A stretch of 64,000 bases of DNA. It comes from Lachnospiraceae bacterium (GTDB lineage Bacteria; Bacillota; Clostridia; Lachnospirales; Lachnospiraceae). Positions 44,903 through 53,179 of the stretch are shown here, one piece after another. How positions within the stretch are numbered: position 1 is the first letter of the stretch; each line of letters begins with the position of its first letter. The translations under genes and the position numbers were made by a program. Below the pieces are notes generated by a model, which searched no databases, was not told the DNA's origin, and saw only the letters and a list, made by a program, of their open reading frames with translations. The DNA lies in assembly GCA_015057165.1 (NCBI GenBank), contig SVEY01000001.1, positions 152,680 to 216,679 on the forward strand, read 5' to 3'.

Positions 44903-44914
44903 ATATGTTACAAT
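44886..44914 (+). promoter_or_regulatory. lexA promoter
   Basis: TTGCGA (44886-44891) and TACAAT (44909-44914) with a 17-base spacer. The last SOS box covers the -35 and the start of the spacer, which would give direct autorepression. Confidence 0.7.
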
Positions 44915-44941
44915 AGATTCAAACCTAAAGGAGGATATAAT

Positions 44942-45556
44942 ATGGAATACGGTAAAATATCACCAAAACAACAGGAAATACTTGATTATCTTAAGAATAC
45001 AATTCTTAGCACTGGTTATCCGCCAACAGTTAGAGAGATTTGTGAAGCTGTTAATTTGAAGTCAACTTCCTCAGTATTTCAACATTTAGAAAAGTTGGAG
45101 AAAAATGGATATATTAAAAGAGACGAAAGCAAACCTCGTGCAATAGAAATTATTGATGATAATTACAATATGCTTAGAAGAGAGACAGTTTCAGTTCCAT
45201 TGGTAGGACAAGTTGCTGCCGGACAACCTCTTCTTGCTGTTCAGAATATCGAAAGTTATTTTCCAATTCCTTCAGAATATATGCCTAATGAGCAGTCATT
45301 TATGCTTAGAGTTAAAGGCGATAGCATGATTAACATTGGAATTCTTAACAATGACACTATTATTGTAAAACAATGTAAAGAAGCAAAGAATGGTGATGTT
45401 GTTGTTGCATTAGTTGATGATTCAGCAACAGTTAAGACATTCTATAAGGAAGATGGACATATTAGATTACAGCCTGAGAATGATAATATGGATCCAATTA
45501 TAGTAGATGACTGTCTTATTCTTGGTAAAGTATTTGGGGTAATGAGGTTTTTCTAA
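44942..45556 (+). CDS. lexA: LexA repressor
   Basis: A 204-residue SOS repressor. The N-terminal winged helix-turn-helix has 'TGYPPTVREICEAVNLKSTS'. The self-cleavage site is A93-G94 ('VAAGQP'), and the catalytic dyad is S128 ('GDSMI') and K165 ('ATVKTF'). AAAGGAGG precedes the ATG at 44942. A longer in-frame extension would cross the SOS boxes and is not credible. Confidence 0.97.
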   Translation: MEYGKISPKQQEILDYLKNTILSTGYPPTVREICEAVNLKSTSSVFQHLEKLEKNGYIKRDESKPRAIEIIDDNYNMLRRETVSVPLVGQVAAGQPLLAVQNIESYFPIPSEYMPNEQSFMLRVKGDSMINIGILNNDTIIVKQCKEAKNGDVVVALVDDSATVKTFYKEDGHIRLQPENDNMDPIIVDDCLILGKVFGVMRFF

Positions 45557-45604
45557 GTATAAAAATGCACGATTTATAAAGTATGGGACATAATCTCGTT
45601 TCTC

Positions 45605-45633
45605 TTGAAAAATATAGCCTATAATACTATAAT
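45605..45633 (+). promoter_or_regulatory. Promoter of plsC
   Basis: TTGAAA (45605-45610) and TATAAT (45628-45633) with a 17-base spacer, about 55 bases before the start. Confidence 0.75.
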
Positions 45634-45686
45634 TTTATTGTAAAATCTTAATTTTATTTCATTATCTTAAAGAATCGAGGATATAA

Positions 45687-46436
45687 ATGTTTCGCTTTTT
45701 ATATGTTCTCTTTGTGAATATGTTTAGAGCGCCATATCTAGTTACAAAACTCAGAAGAATGGCTGCTAATCCAGACAAATATTCGCCTGAGATGCGTTAT
45801 TTAATGGCAAAAAAAACATTTAAATACGTTAGAGATACAGGTCATATTAAGACCGAATGCTATGGCATGGAGAATCTGCCTAAAGAAGGTGGATATATGA
45901 TGTTTCCAAATCATCAGGGCAAATACGATGTTCTAGCTATAGTATGTGGCCACGAGAAGCCTTGTTCTTTTGTAATGGATAAGAAGAAGTCATATATGTT
46001 CATGGTTAGAGAGCTTGTTAATCTTATGGATGCAAAGCGTATGGAGATTGACAATGTAAGACAAGCTCTAACAGTAATTAATGACCTTGTTAACGAAGTA
46101 AAGAATGGTAAAAGATATATTATTTTCCCAGAAGGCGGATATAATAATAATCGTAATACTTTACAGGAATTTAAGCCTGGAAGCTTTAAGAGTGCGACTA
46201 AAGCCAAGGTTCCTGTTGTTCCTGTATGCTTAATTGATACTTATAAAGCATTTAATTCATTCTCTATTAAGCCTGTTAAGAATAAGGTAATATTCTTAGA
46301 GCCAATTATGCCGGAAGAATATGCAGATATGAATACAACACAGCTTGCAGAAGAAGTAAAATCAAGAATTATAGCTAAGATGGCAGAATTTGGTGTAGAA
46401 CAGCAAAAACAATTGCTTTTTAATAAAGAGAAATAA
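45687..46436 (+). CDS. plsC: 1-acylglycerol-3-phosphate acyltransferase (PlsC-like)
   Basis: A 249-residue acyltransferase with the HX4D motif in 'MFPNHQGKYDVLAIV' and the phosphate-binding 'IIFPEGGYNNNRN'. It adds the second acyl chain in phosphatidic acid synthesis. The N terminus is hydrophobic and membrane-associated. The gene is monocistronic and converges with the recombinase gene, two bases apart. Confidence 0.88.
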   Translation: MFRFLYVLFVNMFRAPYLVTKLRRMAANPDKYSPEMRYLMAKKTFKYVRDTGHIKTECYGMENLPKEGGYMMFPNHQGKYDVLAIVCGHEKPCSFVMDKKKSYMFMVRELVNLMDAKRMEIDNVRQALTVINDLVNEVKNGKRYIIFPEGGYNNNRNTLQEFKPGSFKSATKAKVPVVPVCLIDTYKAFNSFSIKPVKNKVIFLEPIMPEEYADMNTTQLAEEVKSRIIAKMAEFGVEQQKQLLFNKEK

Positions 46437-46438
46437 CA

Positions 46439-47506
46439 CTATATATTATCCTTCCTTTGAAAGTTAACTGCATTTGCTGCCTGGCGCTTATGTTCGTCTT
46501 CTATAGCAGCATAGTAGTCAATAGTAGTATTAACGTTTTCATGGCCTAATACGTCTGCTACAAGCCTTATATCACCGGTTTCACGATATAGGGCAGTACC
46601 GTACGTACTTCTAAGCTTATGAGGCGTTATTTTTTTGTTTGGAACAGCCATTCTGGCATATTTTTTAACAAGGTTTTCTATGGCATTAACGCTTATTCGT
46701 TTGCCCTGAAGGGAATAAAATAGGGCTTTTTCATGGCCTTCAACAGGATTAATAAGTTTTCTTTCTGTCTCAACATAGTCATATAATGCGTTGTGAACGT
46801 CATTTCCGAAGTAGATAACATCCTGACCGCCACCTTTTCTAACTATTGTTAAAGAATTAACAATAAAATCAACATCTGTAAGATCCAGTCCATTGCATTC
46901 GCTTACACGAATACCCGTATTAAGCATTAATGTGAGAATTGCCAGATCACGTTTTTGTGTTTTTTTCACGTATTTTCGCTGTCTTTCAGTCATATTGGCA
47001 TTTCCCATTTCTATAGCCTGTAATATGGATTGTACCTCGTAATTATTCATCCTAACTATGTTTTTATCCTTTTTTATATGAGGAAGAGGCACAAGGAGCA
47101 TTGGATTCTCGGAAATGTTCTTATGCATATAATGATACTCATAAAGGCCACGTAAACTTGTCATTTTACGGGCAATTGCCTTTTTACCGTTCTCGTGAAG
47201 CTCTCCATCAACATTTAACTCTAAATAACGCTGATATTCAATAATATCTTCAGAAGTAATAGATTCTAGCAATTTAAAGTCAAAATCTACGATTTCTTTG
47301 CCTTTAAGGCTAGGATTGTTACTTTGAAGGAATCTAAAGAACGTTAAAAGATCATAGCAATAACTGATTAATGTGCTTGTTTGAGCTGTAACTTCCTTAC
47401 TATGTATGTAATCACGACCAAAACCTGGCAGTTCATTAATTAAAGAGCGTAGTTTAATTTTCTTATTTTTATTCTTATTTTTATAAAACTCTGAATCTTT
47501 TCCCAT
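46439..47506 (-). CDS. Tyrosine recombinase of the XerC/XerD family
   Basis: A 355-residue phage-integrase-family recombinase. The N-terminal SAM-like core-binding domain covers about 25-150. The catalytic residues are Arg in 'LNTGIRVSECNGLDL', Lys in 'IVRKGGGQ', His and Arg in 'TPHKLRSTYG', His in 'VLGHENVNTT' and the nucleophile in 'IDYYAAI'. It could resolve chromosome dimers, although Clostridia often have several Xer proteins. No phage or transposon genes lie near, and there is no evidence that it acts on the hsd cassette. A structured repeat (copy D) lies upstream. Confidence 0.9.
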   Translation of the reverse strand: MGKDSEFYKNKNKNKKIKLRSLINELPGFGRDYIHSKEVTAQTSTLISYCYDLLTFFRFLQSNNPSLKGKEIVDFDFKLLESITSEDIIEYQRYLELNVDGELHENGKKAIARKMTSLRGLYEYHYMHKNISENPMLLVPLPHIKKDKNIVRMNNYEVQSILQAIEMGNANMTERQRKYVKKTQKRDLAILTLMLNTGIRVSECNGLDLTDVDFIVNSLTIVRKGGGQDVIYFGNDVHNALYDYVETERKLINPVEGHEKALFYSLQGKRISVNAIENLVKKYARMAVPNKKITPHKLRSTYGTALYRETGDIRLVADVLGHENVNTTIDYYAAIEDEHKRQAANAVNFQRKDNI

Positions 47507-47654
47507 GATTTCTCCTTTGTAGTTTATTATTATAAAATTTATATTAATTCAGATAGAGGCTCTGTATGGCGTTTTTAGGACCTAATATTGATATAATTAT
47601 AGAATTAAGCCGCCATTTTTTATATACATAAGCTTGGTATGAGATTATTGGCGT

Positions 47655-47882
47655 GTAACTAAATGTAATAATATATCTACGACATTTAATTCGAGCTTAG
47701 GATTTATTAGAAATTGTTCTAAGTAAGAAATTTTCAACATGGATGTTGGAAATAGGTCCGAGTCGCCTGGACGGCGAATCGAGGACCGGTTCGTATTAAT
47801 TATTAACAAAACTATAATAACAATTTCTTATAAAATACTTAGCGAAGAATAATTAAGTAGATATATTATTACATATAGTTAC
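47655..47882 (-). repeat. Long palindromic structured element, copy D
   Basis: Read on the minus strand, the left arm GTAACTATATGTAATAATAT pairs with the right arm over about 70 nt. The centre holds hairpin 1 (47755-47787: GGTCC...CGCC/GGCG...GGACC), a TATT linker and hairpin 2 (47731-47752: TTTCCAACAT-CC-ATGTTGAAAA), in the same order as copies A and C. Primary sequence differs from A and C almost everywhere, but the layout and the CTAAG/CTAA arm motifs are kept. It lies between dtd and the recombinase gene, in the orientation of both. The rest of 47507-48024 is AT-rich, with no gene. Confidence 0.85.
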
Positions 47883-47962
47883 ATAATAAAACTCAACACT
47901 AGCTTACGTCTAATAGTAAATAAATCCGAAGCTATATACCACATATTGTACTTTCCACATAC

Positions 47963-47998
47963 TATCTATATGATAAACTGATATTTATCACATAGATA
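47963..47998. other. Hairpin downstream of dtd
   Basis: ATCTATATGATAAA (47964-47977) pairs with TTTATCACATAGAT (47984-47997) with one G-U pair and a six-base loop. No T-tract follows on either strand. It may be a transcript-end structure for dtd. Confidence 0.45.
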
Positions 47999-48024
47999 TA
48001 TATTAGCCTATTACTTCTATTTTG

Positions 48025-48474
48025 TCAAAATAAATCATCTGAATCTAAACAAATTGTAAATGGACCATCATTAATTAGACTAATTTTCATATCTGCTCCA
48101 AACTCACCAGATGCAACATTAATTCCTTCATTACTTATTCTATCAATTACATATTCGTATAACTCATTTGCCATATCTGGTGAACCTGCTTCAATAAATG
48201 AAGGTCTGTTTCCTTTTTTACAATTTGCATATAATGTAAACTGTGAAATAATCATAATTTCACCATCAATCTTATCAATTGAAAGGTTTGTTTTGCCATT
48301 TTCATCTTCAAAAATACGTAAATTAAGAAGTTTACGTATCATTTTATCAGCAATTTCCTTATTATCATCATTAGATACACCAAGAAGAACCATATATCCT
48401 TGAGTTATTGAAGATTTCACCTCATTATCTATAATACATGTTGCTTCTTTAACTCTTTGTACTAACAATCTCAT
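48025..48474 (-). CDS. dtd: D-aminoacyl-tRNA deacylase
   Basis: A 149-residue Dtd that hydrolyses D-amino acids and glycine mischarged on tRNA. It starts 'MRLLVQRVKEATC' and has the conserved 'MIISQFTLYANCKKGNRPSF' and 'GEFGADMKISLINDGPFTI', the cross-subunit motif. AGAGGTG lies upstream on the minus strand. It is first after repeat D on the minus-strand block but last in its transcript. Confidence 0.96.
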   Translation of the reverse strand: MRLLVQRVKEATCIIDNEVKSSITQGYMVLLGVSNDDNKEIADKMIRKLLNLRIFEDENGKTNLSIDKIDGEIMIISQFTLYANCKKGNRPSFIEAGSPDMANELYEYVIDRISNEGINVASGEFGADMKISLINDGPFTICLDSDDLF

Positions 48475-48494
48475 ACTTCACCTCTGTCGAATAA

Positions 48495-49199
48495 CTAGTT
48501 AAAATCACTTGACATCATAAATTCTTGTAAAAACATATTGTTTCCGCTTCTTTCAAATGTAAAAGACGCCTTTGCATTTGGCCTTCCATCAACACCAAAA
48601 TTAACAATTGCAGTCATAATATTAGGCTTCTCATTTGCAATAGATACAGCAAGATTATTTGCTTTAGTTTCCATATCTTGTCTCACAGTTTCCATATTAT
48701 CACTACTTGGCTTAAGCGTAAGATCAAGTATTACATTTACATTTTCTGAATTATTTGCACCATTATTATTCTGAATATCAGAAGAATTATTGAAATTATT
48801 ATTTTGGCTATTGTTATCTGAATTATTAATGGTATTTTCAATATTATTATAAGTTGATTCTTGATTCAATGATGAATCGTTAGCCATAGGTGATGCTTTG
48901 TATATCCTGATGTTATCAACTATAATATTATCCTGCTCCTTAACAAATCCTTGTATTTTAGCGGATAATTCATCGTTGGTTTTAGAATCAACCGGCTCAC
49001 TTTTTTCTATCTCTTCTTTTTTATTAACATTATTATTAGAATTATTCATCTCAGCAATATAAGCAGGATTATTCATATCATTATTTATATTTTCTGTATT
49101 TTTATTAATAAATGCCAAATAATAATATAGTGCTGCAGCAACTATAACAGCAACAATTCCAGATATTATAATTAATAATATTTTTTTATTTTCCTTCAT
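48495..49199 (-). CDS. Unknown exported or anchored Asn-rich protein
   Basis: A 234-residue protein with one N-terminal transmembrane helix ('ILLIIISGIVAVIVAAALYYYLA', about 6-28). A long asparagine- and serine-rich region follows (about 35-165), with runs of Asn in the middle. The C-terminal 75 residues look folded ('NVILDLTLKPS', 'MTAIVNFGVDGRPNAKASFTF'). No family recognised. It lies between dtd and rluD with short gaps, so it may share their transcript. The low-complexity stretch suggests an extracellular linker. Confidence 0.65.
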   Translation of the reverse strand: MKENKKILLIIISGIVAVIVAAALYYYLAFINKNTENINNDMNNPAYIAEMNNSNNNVNKKEEIEKSEPVDSKTNDELSAKIQGFVKEQDNIIVDNIRIYKASPMANDSSLNQESTYNNIENTINNSDNNSQNNNFNNSSDIQNNNGANNSENVNVILDLTLKPSSDNMETVRQDMETKANNLAVSIANEKPNIMTAIVNFGVDGRPNAKASFTFERSGNNMFLQEFMMSSDFN

Positions 49200-49219
49200 T
49201 AATACTCTCCTATTTAGAG

Positions 49220-50146
49220 CTATTTGAGATTGAGTTTTTCAATTAGAGTTTCCATATAGCCAGGAACAGGTGCCTCAATTTCAATATAACTATTATCACT
49301 TGGAAGATTAAATCCAATAGTCTTAGCATGAAGACATTGACCAATTAGATTTACTCCACAAATAGACTTTTGAGTATTTTTTGCCCCATATACCCCATCC
49401 CCCAGGAGTGGGTGATTAATACTCGACATATGAACTCTAATTTGATGAGTTCTTCCAGTTTTAAGGGTAAATTCTACTAGTGAATACTTTTCATTTTGCG
49501 AAATAACCCTATATAAGGTACATGCTTCTTTGCTATTTTTCGCATTTACGCACATTTTCTTCCTATCATTTGAAGATCTGCCTATAGGTTTGTTAATTAC
49601 TCCTTCAGGCGTACCAAAATGGCCATGACATATACCTATATATCTCCTTAAAATGCTATGATTCTTGATTTGTTCAGCTATATAATTATGCGCTTTATCG
49701 TTTTTGCAAACAATTAAAGAGCCTGTTGTATCTTTGTCTATTCTATGTACTATTCCTGGCCTAATTTCACCATTTATGCCTGATAAATCACTTTTACAAT
49801 AATACATAATTGCATTAACTAAAGTATTATCATAATGACCTGGCGCAGGATGTACTACCATGTCTTTAGGCTTATTTACAACAAGGACATCACCATCTTC
49901 ATATAGTATGTCTAGCGGAATATCCTGAGCTTTCAATTCTATTTCTTTAGGCTCAATATCAAGAACGCTTATTATATCTCCCGCTTTAAGGCTATATCCT
50001 GCCTTAACTTTCTTATCATTTACGAGAATTTCGCCTGAAACAATGCAATTTTTGATATGATTTCTCGAAAAATCAGGATAATAATCATTCAAAAACTTAT
50101 CAATTCTAGTATTAGATTGTTCTTCTTTGATTACTATATTATCCAA
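49220..50146 (-). CDS. rluD: 23S rRNA pseudouridine synthase, RluD type
   Basis: A 308-residue enzyme with an S4 domain ('NTRIDKFLNDYYPDFSRNHI') and the RluA-family catalytic core: 'VVNKPKDMVVHPAPGHYDNT', the Asp-bearing 'GIVHRIDKDTTGSLI', and 'LKTGRTHQIRVHMSSI'. The context next to lspA is the normal one for RluD in Firmicutes (YlyB). It begins two bases after lspA. Confidence 0.94.
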   Translation of the reverse strand: MDNIVIKEEQSNTRIDKFLNDYYPDFSRNHIKNCIVSGEILVNDKKVKAGYSLKAGDIISVLDIEPKEIELKAQDIPLDILYEDGDVLVVNKPKDMVVHPAPGHYDNTLVNAIMYYCKSDLSGINGEIRPGIVHRIDKDTTGSLIVCKNDKAHNYIAEQIKNHSILRRYIGICHGHFGTPEGVINKPIGRSSNDRKKMCVNAKNSKEACTLYRVISQNEKYSLVEFTLKTGRTHQIRVHMSSINHPLLGDGVYGAKNTQKSICGVNLIGQCLHAKTIGFNLPSDNSYIEIEAPVPGYMETLIEKLNLK

Positions 50147-50148
50147 AA

Positions 50149-50667
50149 CTATTTACCTTTAAACTTAAAAATGAATTCAAAATCTTTATCTTTATATCTA
50201 AAAAATATAAGAATTACAAGGACTAAAAGACCAATGCAGACACATATATCAGCAAAATTAAATACTGGGAAATTAATAAATTCAAGCATAATAAAATCAA
50301 TTACATACCCTCTAAATATTCTGTCATACAAATTGCCAATAGCTCCTGCAACTATAACGGATAAAGTAATAGAAAATGGTATATAATATAGGGTTTTGGG
50401 TGTTTTTACAAGAACATATAATAAGCAAATTAGAATAATAGTTGTAATTATTATAATAAGTGTCATTTTAGAATTAAGCATAGAGAAAGAAATGCCAGTA
50501 TTTTCCACATAATAAAAGGAAAATACAGCATTTTTTATTGTAGATGCATTGCCATTTACAGCCAAAGTATTATATGCAATAACTTTAGAAATCTGATCAA
50601 TAGCAACAAGCAAAGCTATAATTAAAACCGATATTAAAGGTCTTATTTTGATAGTTTTATCGCTCAT
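50149..50667 (-). CDS. lspA: Lipoprotein signal peptidase
   Basis: A 172-residue membrane aspartyl protease with four transmembrane helices. The catalytic aspartates are in 'GNLYDRIFRGYVIDFI' and 'FNFADICVCIG'. It removes the signal peptide of lipoproteins such as those at 36835 and 55124. It begins 10 bases after aroB. Confidence 0.95.
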   Translation of the reverse strand: MSDKTIKIRPLISVLIIALLVAIDQISKVIAYNTLAVNGNASTIKNAVFSFYYVENTGISFSMLNSKMTLIIIITTIILICLLYVLVKTPKTLYYIPFSITLSVIVAGAIGNLYDRIFRGYVIDFIMLEFINFPVFNFADICVCIGLLVLVILIFFRYKDKDFEFIFKFKGK

Positions 50668-50677
50668 ATTAACTCCA

Positions 50678-51778
50678 TTACTCCAGGATATAATCTATAG
50701 CATCAAGAAGCATTTCATCAGAGATATCTCTTCTAATTCCAGCTTTACCGATTTCTTCTAATATTACGAATTTAATGTGATTATTATCCATTTTCTTGTC
50801 GGATTTTGTGGCATTTAATACTTCATTTTTGTCAAAATCATTACTATTTACAGAAGTTTTTAAGCCAAAATACTCCAATAGCTCTTTTACTTTATGTATT
50901 TCTTCCTGGCTTATATAGCCTAATTGATTAGAAATATATAAAGATGACATCATCCCAAGAGAAACACATTCTCCATGAAACAGGTTGTAATTACTAAGTT
51001 TTTCTATTGCATGGCCTATTGTATGACCAAAGTTAAGAAAGGCTCTAATTCCCTTTTCTTTAGGATCTTCTTCTACCACCCTACTTTTTATCAGGCAACT
51101 GCCATAAATTAGCTCTATGAGGCTATTAGGGGTGTTATTTCTTATATCTGCTTTATTATCACTAATATAATTATAATAACTCTTATCCTGAATCAATCCA
51201 TGCTTAATAACTTCACCCATTCCAGAACTAAATTGCTTAGAATCTAAGGTTTTTAGTGTATTTACGTTAATATATACAAGGCGTGGCATATAAAATGCCC
51301 CCACCATGTTCTTATATTGCATGAAATCTACAGCTGTTTTGCCGCCAATACTAGAATCCACTTGCGAAAGAAGTGTTGTGGGAACCTGAATATAATCAAT
51401 ACCACGAAGATATGTTGCTGCACAAAATCCTGTTAAATCACCTACTACGCCTCCTCCCAAAGCAACAAGAAGGTCGTTTCTGTCCATTCTGTAGTTAATT
51501 AAATCCTCATATAATTTTGATAATGTATTAAGGTTTTTAGAGGCCTCTCCTGCATCAAATACATGAGTATATATTGTAGAATCAAGTTCATTTAGAAGGG
51601 TTTTTACCTCATCTAGATAAAAACTTGCCACGTTAGAGTCCGTCACGATACAAATTTTAGCGTATTTTTTCTTAGCTTTCTTTGACAAGTATTCAAATAA
51701 GCCATCAAAGCTTTCATTTAATGAAATATTATATTCTGTCTCAACATTGCCTTTATTAACAACTAGTAATTTATTCAT
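50678..51778 (-). CDS. aroB: 3-dehydroquinate synthase
   Basis: A 366-residue NAD-dependent enzyme of the shikimate pathway. It has 'DAGEASKNLNTL', 'LVALGGGVVGDLTGFCAATY', 'QVPTTLLSQVDSSIGGKTAV' and the metal ligands in 'NFGHTIGHAIE' and 'HGECVSLGM'. It precedes lspA in the same direction. Other aro genes are not nearby. Confidence 0.97.
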   Translation of the reverse strand: MNKLLVVNKGNVETEYNISLNESFDGLFEYLSKKAKKKYAKICIVTDSNVASFYLDEVKTLLNELDSTIYTHVFDAGEASKNLNTLSKLYEDLINYRMDRNDLLVALGGGVVGDLTGFCAATYLRGIDYIQVPTTLLSQVDSSIGGKTAVDFMQYKNMVGAFYMPRLVYINVNTLKTLDSKQFSSGMGEVIKHGLIQDKSYYNYISDNKADIRNNTPNSLIELIYGSCLIKSRVVEEDPKEKGIRAFLNFGHTIGHAIEKLSNYNLFHGECVSLGMMSSLYISNQLGYISQEEIHKVKELLEYFGLKTSVNSNDFDKNEVLNATKSDKKMDNNHIKFVILEEIGKAGIRRDISDEMLLDAIDYILE

Positions 51779-51811
51779 GATTTAACTTTCCTCAAATTCT
51801 ATAATTAAAAT

Positions 51812-51838
51812 AAACCTGTGATATTAATCACAGGTTAT
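51812..51838 (-). terminator. Probable terminator after sepF
   Basis: On the minus strand AACCTGTGAT-TAAT-ATCACAGGTT, a perfect 10-bp stem, is followed by TATTTTAATT, a weak T-tract. It is between sepF and aroB. Confidence 0.65.
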
Positions 51839-51853
51839 TATTATTACAATATC

Positions 51854-52354
51854 TTAAAATCCTGTCTGTACACCTGAAAAATCAAATGCATCCATTATTC
51901 CAGCAAGATCTCCAGAAATATCAACTGAAGCAGGTGTAACAACAAAGATATAATTACTCACCTTCTGTAAAGTTCCACCAACAGCAAAGCTGGCTCCAGA
52001 AGTAAAATCAATAATTCTTTGTGCAATACCAATATCTAATCCTTCAATATTAAGAAGAACTGTTCTTTCAGATAATATTGTATTAACAACATCTTTGGAG
52101 TCTTCAAAACTAGTAGGTTTAATAATACAAACTTCCATTGGAGTACCACTTCCTTTTTTATTATTTCTAATCGGAGTAAATTTAGGTGGCGATTTCTTTT
52201 CAACAGTTGTATTATCTAATTCAGTATCATCTTTCTTCTTGAAGAGTGACTTCTTCTTCTTTGGTTCTTCTTCATAGTCATCTTCGTAAAGATCATCGTC
52301 ATCATAATACTCATCATCGTCATCTAAGCCAAGAAACTTATCAAAAAAACTCAT
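51854..52354 (-). CDS. sepF: Cell division protein SepF
   Basis: A 166-residue SepF that anchors FtsZ to the membrane. The N-terminal amphipathic helix 'MSFFDKFLGL' is followed by a very acidic stretch of Asp, Glu and Tyr, then a basic patch. The folded domain (about 70-160) has 'SFEDSKDVVNTILSERTVLL' and 'QRIIDFTSGASFAVGG'. It is coupled to the yggS-like gene, as in most Gram-positives. Confidence 0.95.
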   Translation of the reverse strand: MSFFDKFLGLDDDDEYYDDDDLYEDDYEEEPKKKKSLFKKKDDTELDNTTVEKKSPPKFTPIRNNKKGSGTPMEVCIIKPTSFEDSKDVVNTILSERTVLLNIEGLDIGIAQRIIDFTSGASFAVGGTLQKVSNYIFVVTPASVDISGDLAGIMDAFDFSGVQTGF

Positions 52355-52372
52355 CTCTTTCTCCCATCTAAC

Positions 52373-53074
52373 TTAATTCTTTGAATAATCTCTTTTACCA
52401 AATAGATTAGAACCAATTCTAACCATAGTTGCTCCTTCTTCAATGGCAACCTGGTAATCATTAGACATCCCCATTGATAAAATACTCATAGATACATTAT
52501 CTATGTTTTCACTCATAATGTCAACAGATAAATCCTTTATTTTGTGAAAAAGTGGTCGATTTTCTTCAGAATCCACAACATATGGGGCTACACACATTAA
52601 TCCCTTAATGGAAATGTTCTCTAATTTAGCTATATCTTTAACAAGTTCAATTACCTCATCAGTACTAATGCCAAATTTACTTTCTTCATCACCAATATTA
52701 ACCTCAATAAGAATATCTGCATTAACATTATTCTTCTTAGCCTGCTTGCTTATTTCTTCAGCAAGTCTTAGGGAATCAACAGAATGAATTAGTTCTACTT
52801 TACCTATGATGTACTTGACCTTATTCCTTTGTAAATGCCCTATCATATGCCATTTCATATCCTTAGGCATTACTTCTATCTTATCCTTAAGCTCTTGTAC
52901 TTTATTCTCGCCAAAATCTCTTATATTAAGATCATAAACAGCTTGTAAGTCCTCAACTGGCTTAGTCTTACTTACGGCAATTAAAGTTACTTCATCCCGA
53001 CTTCTCCCTGCTTTCTTACAAGCATTACATATATTTTCTTCTATAACCTCTAAATTCTTTTTAAAATCCTCCAT
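52373..53074 (-). CDS. yggS: YggS family pyridoxal phosphate homeostasis protein
   Basis: A 233-residue PLP-binding TIM-barrel protein (YlmE). It has 'VTLIAVSKTKPVEDLQAVYD' with the PLP lysine, 'FGENKVQEL', 'WHMIGHLQRNKVKYI', and 'GMSNDYQVAIEEGATMVRIG'. It controls free PLP and amino acid balance. It precedes sepF by 18 bases. Confidence 0.95.
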   Translation of the reverse strand: MEDFKKNLEVIEENICNACKKAGRSRDEVTLIAVSKTKPVEDLQAVYDLNIRDFGENKVQELKDKIEVMPKDMKWHMIGHLQRNKVKYIIGKVELIHSVDSLRLAEEISKQAKKNNVNADILIEVNIGDEESKFGISTDEVIELVKDIAKLENISIKGLMCVAPYVVDSEENRPLFHKIKDLSVDIMSENIDNVSMSILSMGMSNDYQVAIEEGATMVRIGSNLFGKRDYSKN

Positions 53075-53111
53075 AAACCCTCCTGAAACATATGTTTATA
53101 ATAATTTCATT

Positions 53112-53174
53112 ATTTTCTCTATGAAAACTTCTAAGCGATTTTTTCATGAGCGTGAAGTTCTTCATAGAGAAAAT
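53112..53174. repeat. Small dispersed hairpin, copy E2
   Basis: Outer arms ATTTTCTCTATGAA and TTCATAGAGAAAAT are perfectly complementary. Their sequence differs from E1 at 16557, but the 34-base core (53126-53159) is 31/34 identical to it. It lies between the adaptor gene's stop and the yggS start. Confidence 0.8.
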
Positions 53175-53179
53175 GGATA

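Noticed and set aside
44738-44941. N-terminal extensions of LexA and of the LysM protein reading into each other's control region.
   Set aside because: Both extensions would translate SOS boxes and lack homology; good ribosome sites support the shorter starts at 44942 and 44737.
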